Assembly: GCA_950022655.1 (NCBI GenBank)
Contig: OX465584.1
Location: forward strand, 51,814,723-51,878,722
Direction: 5' to 3'
Length of the DNA stretch: 64,000 nt
Source: Alentia gelatinosa
Taxonomy: Eukaryota; Annelida; Polychaeta; Phyllodocida; Polynoidae
Shown here: piece after piece, positions 1 to 11,201 of the stretch
Layout of the letters: each line of letters starts with the position of its first letter
Position numbering within the stretch: the stretch's first letter is position 1
Position numbers and translations under genes: made by a program
Notes under the pieces: generated by a model
What the model was told of the DNA's origin: nothing
Seen by the model: the letters and a program-made list of their open reading frames with translations, nothing else
The model's database searches: none

Positions 1-310
1 ATTTTTTACACTCTCCTAGCAGAGATCTCTACTTCTCTACTCTACTTCCGCAAAAGATCTGCTGGAAGAATGCCACATTGGCCGACTTAGACTGTAGAGC
101 CTAGACTGGCCTCAGTCCCTGTATCCTTCTCTTTTAATTTCATTTATTTTAACTGGACTTTCAGCAGCAGTATTTCTTCAGAATAAGAGAAAGAAATGTT
201 TGGATCTATGACCTGATAGATAGAAGGAAAAAAAGAATTGAGCAAGTCTATGTAGAGCCAAGAAAGGTGGCGTGACTGTCAGTTCAAGGTCTTTCTCTAG
301 TATTACCTAA
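1..310. other. Non-coding flank, nothing recognised
   Basis: I see no gene, repeat unit or regulatory motif that I can name here. It ends at the TAA flank (308-310) of the inverted-repeat element that follows. Confidence 0.5.
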
Positions 311-713
311 AGCCCCGTCTCCACTGTGCAAATCTAGGTACATAGGTACCTCCAGTCTCAGTCTGGAGGTACGTCCCGGATTGCAACGCTCCAAAACGCA
401 CAGCGGAGACAGCAAATTCTCCCTCCCGACTGAGACTAGGCGTACCGGAGGTACCGCATGTACCCTGGATCGCAAGCGTTTTTAAATATCAAACATGTTT
501 GATATTTGGTACGCCCAGTCTGAGTCTAGGCGTACCCTATGTACCTAGAATCGCAAGCCCTCCAGTCGCAAGCGAGGGTGTCTCCATACAGAATCGATGA
601 TACCTTGCGATCCGGGGTACATGCGGTACGCCAAGTCGGTACCTCCAGTCTGAGACTGGAGGTACAGGATCGCAACCCCCCCCCCCCCCCCAGTCGCACA
701 GTGGAGACAGGCC
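311..713. mobile_element. MITE with several internal palindromes
   Basis: The ends are inverted: TCTCCACTGTGC near 319 and its complement GCACAGTGGAGA near 696-707. The flanks are TAA on the left and TTA on the right, a 3-bp TWA pattern typical of PIF/Harbinger insertions. Inside are palindromes at 345-372, 508-536 and 638-665 built on GGTAC...CAGTCT...GTACC, plus a perfect 24-nt palindrome at 484-507 and a C run near 676-690. No coding capacity. Family assignment is inferred from termini and flanks. Confidence 0.65.
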
Positions 714-848
714 TTAAGAAGTAGTTACCAGTCCCTTATTTCATTTGGGTAGGGAACAAGTCTGTGTTGGAGGGTGTGTTACTGAGGCAGTCACGCTTGT
801 GCGACTTTCCTTTGGCAGCGTGTGTCATCTGTGTCTGTGTGGAAGTGT

Positions 849-879
<31 letters not shown>

Positions 880-1104
880 GTGGAGGGTGATGTTTGCCCA
901 TGGAGTACACTGACCGCCAGAGCTACACCCTTTACCCACTACAGGGAAATGGAACTAATAAAGCTAGACTTATCAACTGTGTGAGCTTTGAATGTATTTT
1001 AGTAAATATTACGGCTCTTAGAACTCACGTAAAACAAATTGCTTGGTCCGAGAGTGAGAATGCATGGACAAGGCCCGGATTCAACCCACCAACCTATTAG
1101 TCGG
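714..1104. other. Non-coding spacer with GT and G runs
   Basis: A (GT)n tract followed by about 18 G residues lies near 846-881. No gene is apparent. Confidence 0.5.
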
Positions 1105-1522
1105 AACAAAATGGAGGCATTGCCTGGAAACCTGGCCTATGTGCTCACTTACATACTAGGCCAGGTAACGCCCGCCATTCTTCTGGTGCATCATGGGCAA
1201 CAGCGTTCAGCTTGTACTAAGCTGGTTCCCCGGTCATCCGCTAGGGGGCTTAGTGGAAACTGTCAGTTCTTAGAGAAACATTCTCATAGATTATAATTTA
1301 TCCTTTGAAAGGTTGCAATTACTTTATTTCTTTTATATTATCCTTTATTATGAACAAGTAGAAATACGGTATTTGGAGAACCTTGGGAGGGAGAGACGTT
1401 ATGCTGGTTCTCATTGCCACTGCAAATCATCAGGAAACCAGCAAAAGTTCAAGATCGATCACACGTTGCTCTCGCTGTGCGTTACCTGTCCCATTGTTCA
1501 TTGGGACGGGGAACCAGTCTAA
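1105..1522. repeat. Dispersed repeat, copy 1
   Basis: The stretch resembles two other places: the part around 1120-1250 matches 55135-55255, and the part around 1400-1520 matches 60635-60755. The latter two are adjacent halves of one repeat interrupted by the Ngaro element. It contains a short inverted repeat around CCTGGCCTATGT / AGGCCAGG. It ends about 70 bp past the stop of the sHSP gene, so that gene's 3' UTR may run into it. Class not recognised. Confidence 0.6.
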
Positions 1523-1593
1523 GTGGAGGCCAGTCAATGGATGTCCGGCCGCTCGTCGTGGTGCATGGTGGGGGCCTGTGCTTCGCGGAGCGT

Positions 1594-2727
1594 TCAGATG
1601 ACGACCACACGGACTGGGGTGCCCTCTATCGGCATGTCCCGCATCACCGAGTCGACGGCCTCCGAGTGGGTGAGGTTGGACAGAACGCTGGCGCCCACCA
1701 CCAGTCGCCCGTCCGGCGCTAGCGTCGCCCGCAGCGAGGTCTCCTCCAGACGCTCGGGCAGGTCGAACTCTCGCGAGAACTCGCGCTTGGACGAGCGTCC
1801 GCCCACGGTCTCCTCGTGCCGCGCGTGGACCTGGATCTTGGCGCCCACGAGTTTAACGACCACGTCGCCAGCGTCGAACTCGGGCCCGATGTCCACCGAC
1901 ATCTTCAGTTTGCGCACGTCGTTGACGGCCACCACTAGGGGCGCTCCACCGCCGCCGCCCGCGTGCGTGACGTAACGCGGTGACGTCACCAGCACCGGGC
2001 TGTGCGCGACGGTGCGTGGGCTTCGCGGAGGGGAGCGATGCGCGCGCACCACCGAGTAGTACTGCGGCGGTGAGACGAGCGGCTCCGGAGAGCAGAGCGG
2101 AGAGGGCCTGCGCCGCTCGTCCACCGACCCCTCGATGTTGAGGAAGCCGTCATTGGACACAGTCGCCACCAGGTCGTCCAGATCCACACACTCCGGAATG
2201 TCCACCTGGCGGCTGAACTGCTTGGTGCTCTTGTGGCCGTTGCCGTGGTCCACCTCCCTCAGGGCACTAATGAACAGCTTCTGACCTTCACCTTTGACCT
2301 TCACCTCGCTAGGGTCAAACCCGGCCACGTCGAAACGCAGGCGGTAGACGCGGGACCCGTCCGGGCGTTCGATCAGGTTGGTCTTGGTATTGTTCAGATC
2401 GATGGTGGCGCCGCCGCCGCCGGGGGAACGGGCGGGGGATGAACCCAGCTTCACGGCCAGGTTCCGGGTGACGTTGTCGAACTCCTCGTCAGAGAGCTGT
2501 GACGTGTTGGAGGCGGAGGACGGCGATTTGATGTTGAAGAAGTCCTGCTGCATACGCTCGACCTCGCGCTCCCAGTCCTTCCGCCGCCGCTCCAACTCGT
2601 CCTCCATGCTGCGCTGCATCTCGGTAAATACGGGCGGCACTTCGGGATCCGGGGGTTCGGGTTTGGTGACGGTGATGACGCGTTCACCGCCGCGCGAGAT
2701 GGGAATGCGACGCCGCGCTGACTTCAT
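1594..2727 (-). CDS. Small heat-shock protein with two alpha-crystallin domains
   Basis: This 377-aa intronless ORF encodes a protein with two alpha-crystallin domains, the hallmark of ATP-independent holdase chaperones that bind unfolding clients in the cytosol. Visible order: a basic N-terminus; a charged helical segment at about residues 35-65 (RSMEDELERRRKDWEREVER); domain 1 at about 120-200 (YRLRFDVAGFDPSEVKVKG ... ATVSNDGFLNIEG); a Ser/Pro/Arg-rich linker; domain 2 at about 265-345 (LKMSVDIG ... FSREFDLPERL ... ATLAPDGRLVVGA); and a C-terminal RVVVI tail like an I-x-I anchor. Two-domain sHSPs are known in flatworms (the p40 major egg antigen) and other invertebrates. I chose the ATG at 2725-2727; the frame stays open 7 codons further but begins with GTG. 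A TATA box lies 65 bp upstream. G+C is much higher than in the flanks. Exact subfamily is uncertain. Confidence 0.9.
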   Translation of the reverse strand: MKSARRRIPISRGGERVITVTKPEPPDPEVPPVFTEMQRSMEDELERRRKDWEREVERMQQDFFNIKSPSSASNTSQLSDEEFDNVTRNLAVKLGSSPARSPGGGGATIDLNNTKTNLIERPDGSRVYRLRFDVAGFDPSEVKVKGEGQKLFISALREVDHGNGHKSTKQFSRQVDIPECVDLDDLVATVSNDGFLNIEGSVDERRRPSPLCSPEPLVSPPQYYSVVRAHRSPPRSPRTVAHSPVLVTSPRYVTHAGGGGGAPLVVAVNDVRKLKMSVDIGPEFDAGDVVVKLVGAKIQVHARHEETVGGRSSKREFSREFDLPERLEETSLRATLAPDGRLVVGASVLSNLTHSEAVDSVMRDMPIEGTPVRVVVI

Positions 2728-2791
2728 CGTTTGTCGTCTGCTGCCCACAGCTGGCGCTGCTCACAAGTCTGTAACGATGGGAAAACGCCAG

Positions 2792-2798
2792 TTTTATA
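2792..2798 (-). promoter_or_regulatory. TATA box of the sHSP gene
   Basis: TATAAAA on the minus strand, 65 bp upstream of the chosen ATG. Transcription would start near 2765. The close spacing supports a short, intronless 5' UTR. Confidence 0.65.
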
Positions 2799-2825
2799 CA
2801 TAGACAATAATCGATGGTTTTGGCC

Positions 2826-2903
2826 GTAAACCACGAGGGGTTGACGCGTCGTAATACACAAGCGCTAGCGAGTGTATTGCGACGTCAACCTCGAGTGGTT
2901 TAC
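2826..2903. repeat. Foldback hairpin upstream of the sHSP promoter
   Basis: Imperfect arms of about 32 bp beginning GTAAACCAC and ending GTGGTTTAC, separated by a short AAGCGCTAGCGA loop. The inner arm (TTGACGC..GTAATAC) and the loop resemble the hairpins at 40731-40886 and 63926-64000, so this is probably a small dispersed foldback element about 30 bp upstream of the TATA box. Confidence 0.6.
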
Positions 2904-3783
2904 AGAGCCGCCTGTCTACAAAATCATCGTTTGTTGCATTTATCTTGTTGCATCTTTTCGAATAAATTAAACCCAGTAATTGTCATAATAACGGGTATAA
3001 CAATAGGAACTATTTCTTTGCTCTGTAGCAAAAAGGACTATTTTTCCCGTATGCCATGGTTTTGAGGCTGTATACCACAGTTTTGAATCCGTATACCACA
3101 GTTATTGTACAGGTTTTATATAATGGGTTGTGGTTTACTGAGTCCCCATACATTTTCAATGGGGGCTTTGTATACGATTGTATACGATGGATAATAAAAT
3201 GATATACATATATCTTAGAGTGTGTGTGGTGTATTTGGGTGAGAGATGACTTATTTTAACTCTGATTATAAAGACAACAACAATCTCCAAGTGCTCTTCT
3301 AGATCGCCGACTCCATGTGCTGCTCAGCTATTCATATTTAGGTCTCACAACACAGAGTCTATATATTAAGGTATCACAACACAGAGTATATATATAACAG
3401 TGTGGTTATTTGAAGCCATCCATTAAGTATCGTAAAACCCCGCTTATAAGTCGATTTTTTTAGGGATTTTTTTCTTAAAAAGTCGGGTTGTAAATTTTTA
3501 CCAAAGTCGGGGGTCGGCTTGTAACCAGGTATTTTCTTTCAAAAATGGATTTTTGAAAAAACCCAAATTAATACAAATCTATAATAATGTACCGAAAACA
3601 CACAGATATACAAATGTGATAATTTATTGGTAGTGATTTCTCAGATAGCATGTGATGTCCTATTGTGATACAAAAGTTAATTGAAGCGTTCATATTCTGT
3701 ACCGAAATTCCCTATAGATTTGTAACATGTTTAATAGCAAAATCTCGTGGCATGTGCTTAGGGGTAATTGGCGCCGACAATTG
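2904..3783. other. Non-coding, one MITE fragment
   Basis: Near 3433-3450 is TAAAACCCCGCTTATAAG, resembling the end of the MITE at 28046-28220; the opposite end is not seen. Nothing else is recognised. Confidence 0.45.
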
Positions 3784-3924
3784 CAGGGAAAAATACTTGT
3801 CTCAAGGAAATGGAACCATACAATTCAGGCGAAGAGATTGTGTTCGAGTTCAGAATCTCCGCAGGATTTGTCTCAGACAAATACCCTGTGAGGTACATGA
3901 ATCCCATCGTGTGAATACCAGTTT
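3784..3924. repeat. Dispersed repeat, pair with 48768-48905
   Basis: About 135 bp align collinearly with 48768-48905, from TTGCAGGGAAA through GTGAGGTACATGAATCCCA. The class is unknown and no terminal structure is evident. Confidence 0.65.
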
Positions 3925-5244
3925 AGATGGATGTATCTGTATGTGCCAGGTATAGTGATACGTACTCCCTATGTGTTTCTATGGACACTTTATATTCGGT
4001 GGATAATAGATCACTTGCTCGGCAGCCTATGTGACCTCCTTTGATGTACATTGTACAGTAAATGTCCGTGCCCTGGTGTCCTTGCAAACGATGGCAGATT
4101 TCATGGCAGGTGCCAAACGGATATAATTTAGCATTGTAGTCTGAACGATCAAAAATCTGTTAATAACAGTGACAGAAGAAATAAGAAGTTACTTATTTTA
4201 CTGCTACTGCCTAATCTTGGAACGTAAGATCCATTCGGTATGCACTTTGTTTGTTTCTCAACTAACGTCTCTGTCGCTCTGTCCATGTTTTTTGTATGTC
4301 CTATCACAGCGCGAAAAGCCCTAATTTACGTATTTATACGTCCGGCGTATATAGTAATGATTTTTCAGAAATAAGTTAGTCATTTTCTCAGCGTGTACAT
4401 ATGCTTCATCTATAGTCGCATATATAATATAAGTATCCATGTTGCAGTCATATACATGTCATATATACCCCTGATTCTGTTGTATTTACACCAGTTGTAT
4501 AGTTGTATACGCCGCATACGCTTGCGCGCAATATGGACTTATATATAAACAGGTCAATATACATTATATACGCCAGTTTACGCGGTGGCGTATATATGAA
4601 ATATCTATTTTTGTCGCGCAGTGTATGTATACTGTCTGTGTCATGGCTTTTGCCTTCTGTTATCTATCCTGTTAGTATTACAAATGGAAGATCGTTGTAT
4701 GCTTATAATGAATTTTTGGTAGTCAACAAACTCTTCAATTGAATGAACAAAAATAGAGAAGAACATAATCTTTTTCATCACCATCACTACGTATGATATT
4801 GCTGGAAATCCTAACTCGACTCGTGTCTTAGTTTACTGAAGTATACCACTAAATTCTGCAGGCTTTTACGTCGGACATAGGTTGTGGAATATGTTTCGTT
4901 CCGTTGAGGCTCGATGAGCGTCGTAGCAGGAAAAAATATTTTTGCAAGGCGGTGGGTGAGGGTCGTGTATTTTTTTCTGCCACGTCTCACAAACCTATTT
5001 TACGGACATACCTTGGACCAAGTCGCTTAATCGACACCAAAACAGACGATCTCTAATAATTATAAAATCTGATGGACAGTCTAGTGCTTGTATCATGGCT
5101 AGGTCAGTTTGTCTCGGGGCCAATAGGATCTGGCGCGAACCCAACACCACTCCCAGAGTCCAAATCCTGTCGAGCTGTGTGAGTGCGTGCTCGCCCCGCA
5201 GACATCCATCTGGTAGTGTTTGAACCACTGCACGAAACTAACCC
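3925..5244. other. Non-coding, A+T-rich, TATACGCC motif cluster
   Basis: No gene is recognised. At about 4335-4600 the motif TATACGCC or its complement GGCGTATA recurs at least four times. It recurs again at 5700-5860. Confidence 0.45.
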
Positions 5245-5660
5245 CTTTATCCTACCCCTAATAAAAAAACTGTCACTGATTTAACATAGGCAAATTTTAT
5301 GTGGTGTGCCATGACATAAAGTAAAACTTATGTACCTAGAGAAATAAAAGAATTGACCAATCAGCGATCAGGAATTATTCACCTGTGTAAATAGTTCCGG
5401 CTGCTGAGCAGAAATTCTGACGGCTGTCAAACATGGACGGAATCAAGTCAGACTTTACTATTATCATAAAATCGTGGAGACAGGGTAGGATAAATACGAA
5501 ACCAAACTTGAGTTAGACTTGTCAGTGTCTAAGCCACTCTGGTCAGGTCTGTTCCTCACTACGCTCAGCTAACGCTTCACGTAGTAATACACGACCTTCC
5601 CGTCGTGGCATAAACTTTGACAAGTCTAACTCTCGTTTAGTTTCTACTAATTATTCATAC
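5245..5660. mobile_element. Foldback MITE, copy 1 (pair with 40160-40557)
   Basis: It starts with TTTATCCTACCCCTAATAAA, matching the far end of the second copy in inverse orientation. Its right part is an inverted repeat: GAGTTAGACTTGTCA near 5510 and TGACAAGTCTAACTC near 5619, with ACCACTCTGGTCAGGTC-like inner arms. The loop carries CACTACGCTCAGC. No ORF of note. Confidence 0.6.
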
Positions 5661-5689
5661 ATGCGCCATCACGGCAGTGCACGTATCGG

Positions 5690-5870
5690 CTGTTTATTGA
5701 ATTGTTTTCATATGTGTACGCCCATGTTTCACACTAGTGTATGAGGCGTATACAAGACTGTTCCCCTTTAGTATGCGGACGCGGCCTGGCTGTATTTCAC
5801 ACCACGCGTATACAAGAGGAAATACCTTGTGTGCAACATGTATACGCCAGGCGTATACATGATTAAAAAA
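5690..5870. other. Cluster of GTATACGCC-type palindromic motifs
   Basis: GCGTATACA, ACGCGTATACA and GTATACGCCAGGCGTATAC occur within 180 bp, echoing the cluster at 4335-4600. It could be a degraded repeat. No function can be assigned. Confidence 0.35.
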
Positions 5871-6133
5871 AAGAAAGAAAAAAAAGTGACCTGCCGCCCC
5901 CCACAAGCACTCGTGGGTGTGGGTAGACGTTGCACCAACACTGACAAAAAGCATACCTATGTACGCCGGACCCATTCATATGTAAAACAGTGGTGTTCAT
6001 GCAGTGAACAGTCTTAAAGAAAAATACTGGTAGTTGGGCGATTTCTAAATTCTATTGATTTAAAAAAAAAACACACTCAGGATAATATGCGTTCCATATA
6101 TCAGCAAATATAAAATGCAAAAAAAAATGGGAT

Positions 6134-6405
6134 GTCACCATGCTAACTTTTATGGGAAGGCCATCTGAAAATGTAATTGCTTAAATATTGGTGTCTATGG
6201 GAAAATGCAATATATTGACTTTGTTGCTAAATGACACTGATCTTGTATTGGTATTGTCAAATAATTCTGAATTATAGCAGTTGGGAACATGTACAAATGA
6301 GAAATGCTAAAAGGTACTGTGTCACCATGCTAATTTCTATGGGAAGGCCATCTGAAGAAGGTAAGTGCTTATCTATTGGTGTCTATGGGAAACTGCTATA
6401 TTTTC
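6134..6405. repeat. Two-copy direct repeat, about 187-bp period
   Basis: CACCATGCTAA...TATGGGAAGGCCATCTGAA...TGGTGTCTATGGGAAA occurs at about 6135-6215 and again at 6322-6402 with scattered differences. Confidence 0.65.
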
Positions 6406-6473
6406 ATGAAACCAGTTGACAGCACCAGTGTAAACACAGGGGGCAGTGCGATACCTACCCACATTTGTCTTTA

Positions 6474-6755
6474 AGTGCTGGTTCCACCAACACTGGGGGG
6501 TGTCTTGGTATATCTTACAGTGTTGCGATATGTCGTGCCTCCTTTGACGCGATATGTCACACACAGTGATTTGTGTACTTTTTTGTGATGGCATGTGTAT
6601 TTTATGGTGCTCCACCACTGTAGAACATGGCGAAGGTGCTTAACCAGACCGATGCATCGTGGCAAATATGCATGTGATTATTCAAAACCTAGCAAGATTT
6701 ACCAAAACAACCAAATTGTGATAATCTTGCTACATCTTGTGTGTTGGTGGAATAG
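6474..6755. mobile_element. PIF/Harbinger-type MITE, copy 1
   Basis: Left end AGTGCTGGTTCCACCAACAC, right end GTGTTGGTGGAA followed by a shortened terminus; TTA flanks both sides (6471-6473, 6756-6758). Interior matches the better-preserved copy at 54788-55133. Non-coding. Confidence 0.65.
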
Positions 6756-8033
6756 TTAGCTTCTAAGACAGTGACACGGCAACTCTAGCACTCGTATATT
6801 ACTACGCGTGAACCTCTCGTCGTTTATGCCCGCCTGTTCACAAAACCATCGTATATTCTATGCATACAATAGATATGGCTGGTTGGTTGGTTGTCGCTAT
6901 TCAGATTCCATGAAATGATAGCTACTGTTATTTGGTTGGTTGGCTGCCAATGTCAAATCCAAGGGTAACAACTCATTTGGAGCGATCGTAAAGGTGTGTA
7001 TGCTAAGTCAATAGCCACATGTATCATACAAAGGGGGGCGAGGAAGGTAAGCAAACACAAAATGTGAAGTTGAAAATTAAATTTGATTAAAGATGAAACT
7101 TAAATTTCATTCATCCTCATCGATATCATCATGGGTTGGCTACGCTTGTCAGTTTCTGAATCACTGAGAACACCACAAACTGGAGATAGAGACCAATCGA
7201 TTGAAGACCGTTCAGTCCATCAGAATTGGGAATTTATCTTAGCCTGGTATAAACGTCCATACATAGGAATTCATGCCCAATAGGCTTGCGAGGACGGTAA
7301 CTGATACTCAATGGGTGACAAACAGAAAAATAGTTCCAGGCTAAGATAAAATCAGAAACATATTCGTGTTAGGTCTGAGTCCCCGTTCTCAATCTCATTT
7401 GGAACGGTTCAGAACATTCACTCGGCTATCACCTCGTTCATGTTTACTATGTCGCCTATATACTATGGCGATCATTGTATGTCGTAAACTTTACCTAATA
7501 AAAAAAAGAAAAAGACAAAATATTACTACGTGCTCCAAACTCCATAGCGAAAGAGGACACAGGCCAAACACTCATCAATTCCTTTATTAGTATGCAATAC
7601 CCGTACCCCACAATACGACAACATGATCATCTTCTCTAAGACTTCCCTGGCAGCTTCCAAACTCATAACAAATAGCCACCATTCATATATATTTTAGCCA
7701 GTGATAAATGTTAAACTCTACCAGTCAGATAAAAAAATACACCAGATATGTAATTGCCACAGTGTTAACCATGTAACAGCTTATTAAAGGTTGCAGGCCG
7801 GATGCTAGTTTGGATGCACTTTAATGTTAACAAACTCTTAGCCGCCATCAAACCCGTCCTACTTGGGTTGTTGAACACGAAGTAGAAGGCTACCGAACCC
7901 ATGAGGAAGACCCCTCCTAAAAACAGCTACCAACCATAATATGCCCTCAAACCTAAACCCAAACCACCTAGTAATTCTGAATTATACCAACTATGATTGT
8001 AACAATCATGCTTCAGCCATCTATAACTCAACT
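6756..8033. other. Non-coding, one small inverted repeat
   Basis: An inverted repeat (TTATCTTAGCCTGG near 7233 and CCAGGCTAAGATAA near 7336) may be a small MITE. Otherwise nothing is recognised. Confidence 0.4.
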
Positions 8034-8266
8034 TTATCTCACCCCTGGAATATTCCCCCCATATTGGGAACTCGTATCCAACGCCCATTGATTATTTTGG
8101 AAAAAAATAATAGCCCATTAGTCAATGTGAGGGGTAAGATAAATTCAGAAACCTATCCAAGTTTAGGGTCAATGCTGAATCGCTGTGTAATTCATACGGC
8201 TTCGTCTTGTGAATCACAACGCGAGTCAAACTCGAGGGGAAACAAGTTTTGACCCTTAACTTTCAT
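8034..8266. repeat. Dispersed repeat R1, copy
   Basis: Begins TCTCACCCCTGG, passes GGGAACTCGTATCCAA and reaches AAATTCAGAAACCTATCCAA. These blocks recur in the same order at 40887-41240 and 61270-61580, with related copies at 12945-13110 and 35950-36250. The inner part is partly palindromic. Class unknown, probably a non-autonomous DNA element. Confidence 0.6.
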
Positions 8267-8479
8267 AGCTTTCCTCTGTAAAAGACTGCTGCAGTCATCT
8301 GCCTTCGCTATACACCTACCGTTCCATGTTGAATCAATAAAGTCGGCCTGTAGCGTACGTAGCTCCGATAGATGCAACACCAGTGGATCCCACAATGTTA
8401 TTTAAATGCAGGCAGGGCGCCTGGCCTGAATCACCATATGTCCCGTCTACAGGACGATGTGTGCTGTCGTGAATAGTGT

Positions 8480-9150
8480 TCCTTGAGGATCCAGCAAAGC
8501 CCGCCCTGTACCCACACACCGTCCGCTGTCCCGTGTCAAATTCTCTATCTTCTGACCTGCCAGCCCGCTCCCGTCGCATTATATGCACACACACACAAAG
8601 CCACCAGTGACTCCCTCCTCCCTGCAATGACGTCACTGCCATATATGGGCATGGTTCATAATAATTACCGCTTAACATTTCCTGAGGTATTTCCCCCCCA
8701 ACAAAAAGCTACACAGACGGCGACCCGGTGGCTGGCGGTAGGGCATAGCTGTGGCATTTATCATCACACAGACAGGCCACCGACTCCACCCCTGCAGGCT
8801 ATGTCCATCCCCTAGCATCGCCCTACATATGATATTAAAAGGGGCATGTTCATACTGCATGCTGTCACTGGCCGGCATTGTGTATTTGTTTTAAAGTGGA
8901 GCGGAGGACATCTGCCGACCGTCGACATCAAACGCGACCTGCTTTGTAGCCGGGATTCCGAACAGGATCCGCCAATATTTGCCGCGCCGTGAACCGAAGC
9001 AGACGACAACCCAGATGGAGCGTGACGTCACAGTGAACGCGCAGGACGCATAGCAACACGTAGCAGCTCCGGGCAGAATGAGACCGGGGCTACTAATTGG
9101 TCGTTGCTGCAGTGGGCGCCCATTGTTTTGGTCGTCATTCTCGCGGCACA
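8480..9150. other. G+C-richer segment with CRE-like sites
   Basis: Richer in CG dinucleotides than its surroundings, with palindromic TGACGTCA (CRE) at 8629-8636 and 9023-9030 and CATAGCAAC, a half RFX/X-box, near 9049. It could be a promoter or a first non-coding exon, but I see no convincing ORF or splice structure. Confidence 0.3.
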
Positions 9151-9731
9151 GAGTCTATAGAGTCTGCACTACTTTCTAGGTTAAATAGAATAATTGGTAG
9201 CTGTATAACCTAACAAACCAGTAATTAATCCTTTTCAGGTACTTTCGATGTTAACATATATATATATGAGCCCATAGTGTAGCTAAGAAAGGTAACATGC
9301 ATCAGATGTGATAGCGGGGCCTAAACTTGAGGACCTTTCTAAATCAGACAAAACCAAAGACCAGTTCCAAGGCAAATACTCAAATATGGGACTTACATTA
9401 AAGACATTTTAGCTATTATTCGAATATGAATCTCTGCTATTCATCTCTTTTAATATTGAAACACATGTTCGATTTGATTCATCTGAAACCTCCACTTTGA
9501 TATATATATTCCAGGATCTAACTTTAGTAACATATAATGGCTTTATTATGAACGTATGTTCCAGCGAGTGTCTGTAGAGTCGAGTCCCTGTGACTGCGGT
9601 ACACCCCCCGAGGCGTTATAACCTTGACAGGGTGGTGAATCTATTGGCTGCGCATGCGTACTCGGTTGACTCAGTGTGAGGCCTCTATGTGGACCGAGAA
9701 ATCCCTCTGGTACACTTCTCTGGTTTTGCTT
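9151..9731. other. Non-coding, nothing recognised
   Basis: A+T-rich sequence with short TA runs. No gene or named repeat is seen. Confidence 0.45.
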
Positions 9732-9947
9732 CCCGTTGAATAATCTAGGGTGGTACATGAAGACCATTTTCTGTACGCCAAGGAGAACCAGTGATGATGT
9801 GGGTCAACTTTATTCAACACTTATGGACGACCTTATGGATGGCTAATATTGCCTTAGCGAACAAACTTAAATGTTATGAAACAATAACCCTTGTACATGA
9901 TCAAGAAAAGGTTTTCATGTAATAGCTTTGATTATTCAACGGGTCCC
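9732..9947. mobile_element. MITE, GGGCCCGTT family, copy 1
   Basis: Inverted ends CCCGTTGAATAATCTAGG and GATTATTCAACGGGTCCC. The interior contains GATGTGGGTCAACTTTATTC, shared with the copies at 42533-42755, 42758-43573 and 51505-51723. About 216 bp, non-coding. Confidence 0.7.
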
Positions 9948-10884
9948 AAACTCACTGGTCACCTACAATTCAGTGGCTGGCACAGACTAAAAGAAGAAAC
10001 CAACAAGTTGTCGTTCTCCAAGAGTTTGATGCGGAGTGATATGGACGAGGCGATCTGCCGATGCATATCACATAACTTTCAAACGAATTGAAGAACAATG
10101 CCTTTGCTTAAAACGAGTAGCTTTCTGTATCTATTTCACCTCTGTACACACTAACTGAATGTACGATACACAGAATATAGACCATGGAGAACGAACTGCA
10201 GTACTCGTAGCCGCATGGAGAACAAGTTCCCACCGCTAGGTCTATGGGGAAAAAATACCAGGGGTGAGATAACGGACGTTGCATGGATGGTCACCGGTTG
10301 TGGGGAGGGGCAGAACGAAGATGGAAGGAGGCCAGTAGGCAGACGGCAGTTCTGAAATATATCATGGTTTCGGAAGGTGCCCTAGATCACAACATGGAAT
10401 TACGTTCTTATACAAATATAAAATGGTATGCTATTCATAAACGTAAATTGTACAAAATTAAAGCTGATCTATTTTTATCCTACGTTAATGTCCTCAGGTA
10501 TATTCATAGAATTAATAAGAAAAATGAGTAATCGTATTGTCATAGTCATCAACCCATCTCATTCACACCTAATTTGCATATAATCTGTTTAGGTGACCAT
10601 ATCTCTCTCATATATACTCAACAGTAAAAAAGTGCAATTTGATTTGGAAGAGTCAAAGCTCGAGCCCAGCTTTCATACCTTAGCCAAAGCTAGGTACCTT
10701 ACGGGTGAGACAGGTACAGCTAGCCAATGCTAAATAACTCAGACTCAGTCACCTGAAAGAGTAAATAAACCCTTACTCTAAATGAGAATCTCCAGGTGTT
10801 CCTTCTTCATGGAGGTGTAGGCAAGAGATCTATCTACCTCGCTGCGACCCAGCCTCATATACAAAGCAAGTTGGAGAACTGGAT
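9948..10884. other. Non-coding, nothing recognised
   Basis: A short reverse fragment of repeat R1 (TCTATGGGGAAAAAATACCA, near 10241) is the only recognisable item. Confidence 0.4.
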
Positions 10885-11201
10885 TGGAGAACTCGACCTG
10901 TTTCAGATACCTATGAATAAGACACTTTCATATAGATAGAAAGGTCTCACTAGTAAGCTTTTAGACAAATAAACCAGCAGATTAGGAAATAAGTCCAGTT
11001 ATATTAAGGTGTGGGATTAAGGTTAGGGATGAGGTTAAGGGTAGGGTCTTCTGTTGGTTGTCTTCCCCAAAGAAGACCAAATTTGAAGCCAAGATAACAT
11101 ATTTACTACTAAATATAGTATTCATTTGCAATTGTAAAATAAGATACTTGAGTTGGAAATATTTAAAGCGAGACTAGTTCGTCATGGGTCGAATTCTCCA
11201 A
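10885..11201. mobile_element. Foldback element AACTCGACC, copy 1
   Basis: Ends GGAGAACTCGACC and GGGTCGAATTCTCC are inverted. The core (AAACCAGCAGATTAGGAAAT, AAGTCCAGTTAT, AAATTTGAAGCCAAGATAAC) matches the larger copy at 28443-28894. It lacks the additional terminal AACTCGACCC motifs of that copy. Confidence 0.7.
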
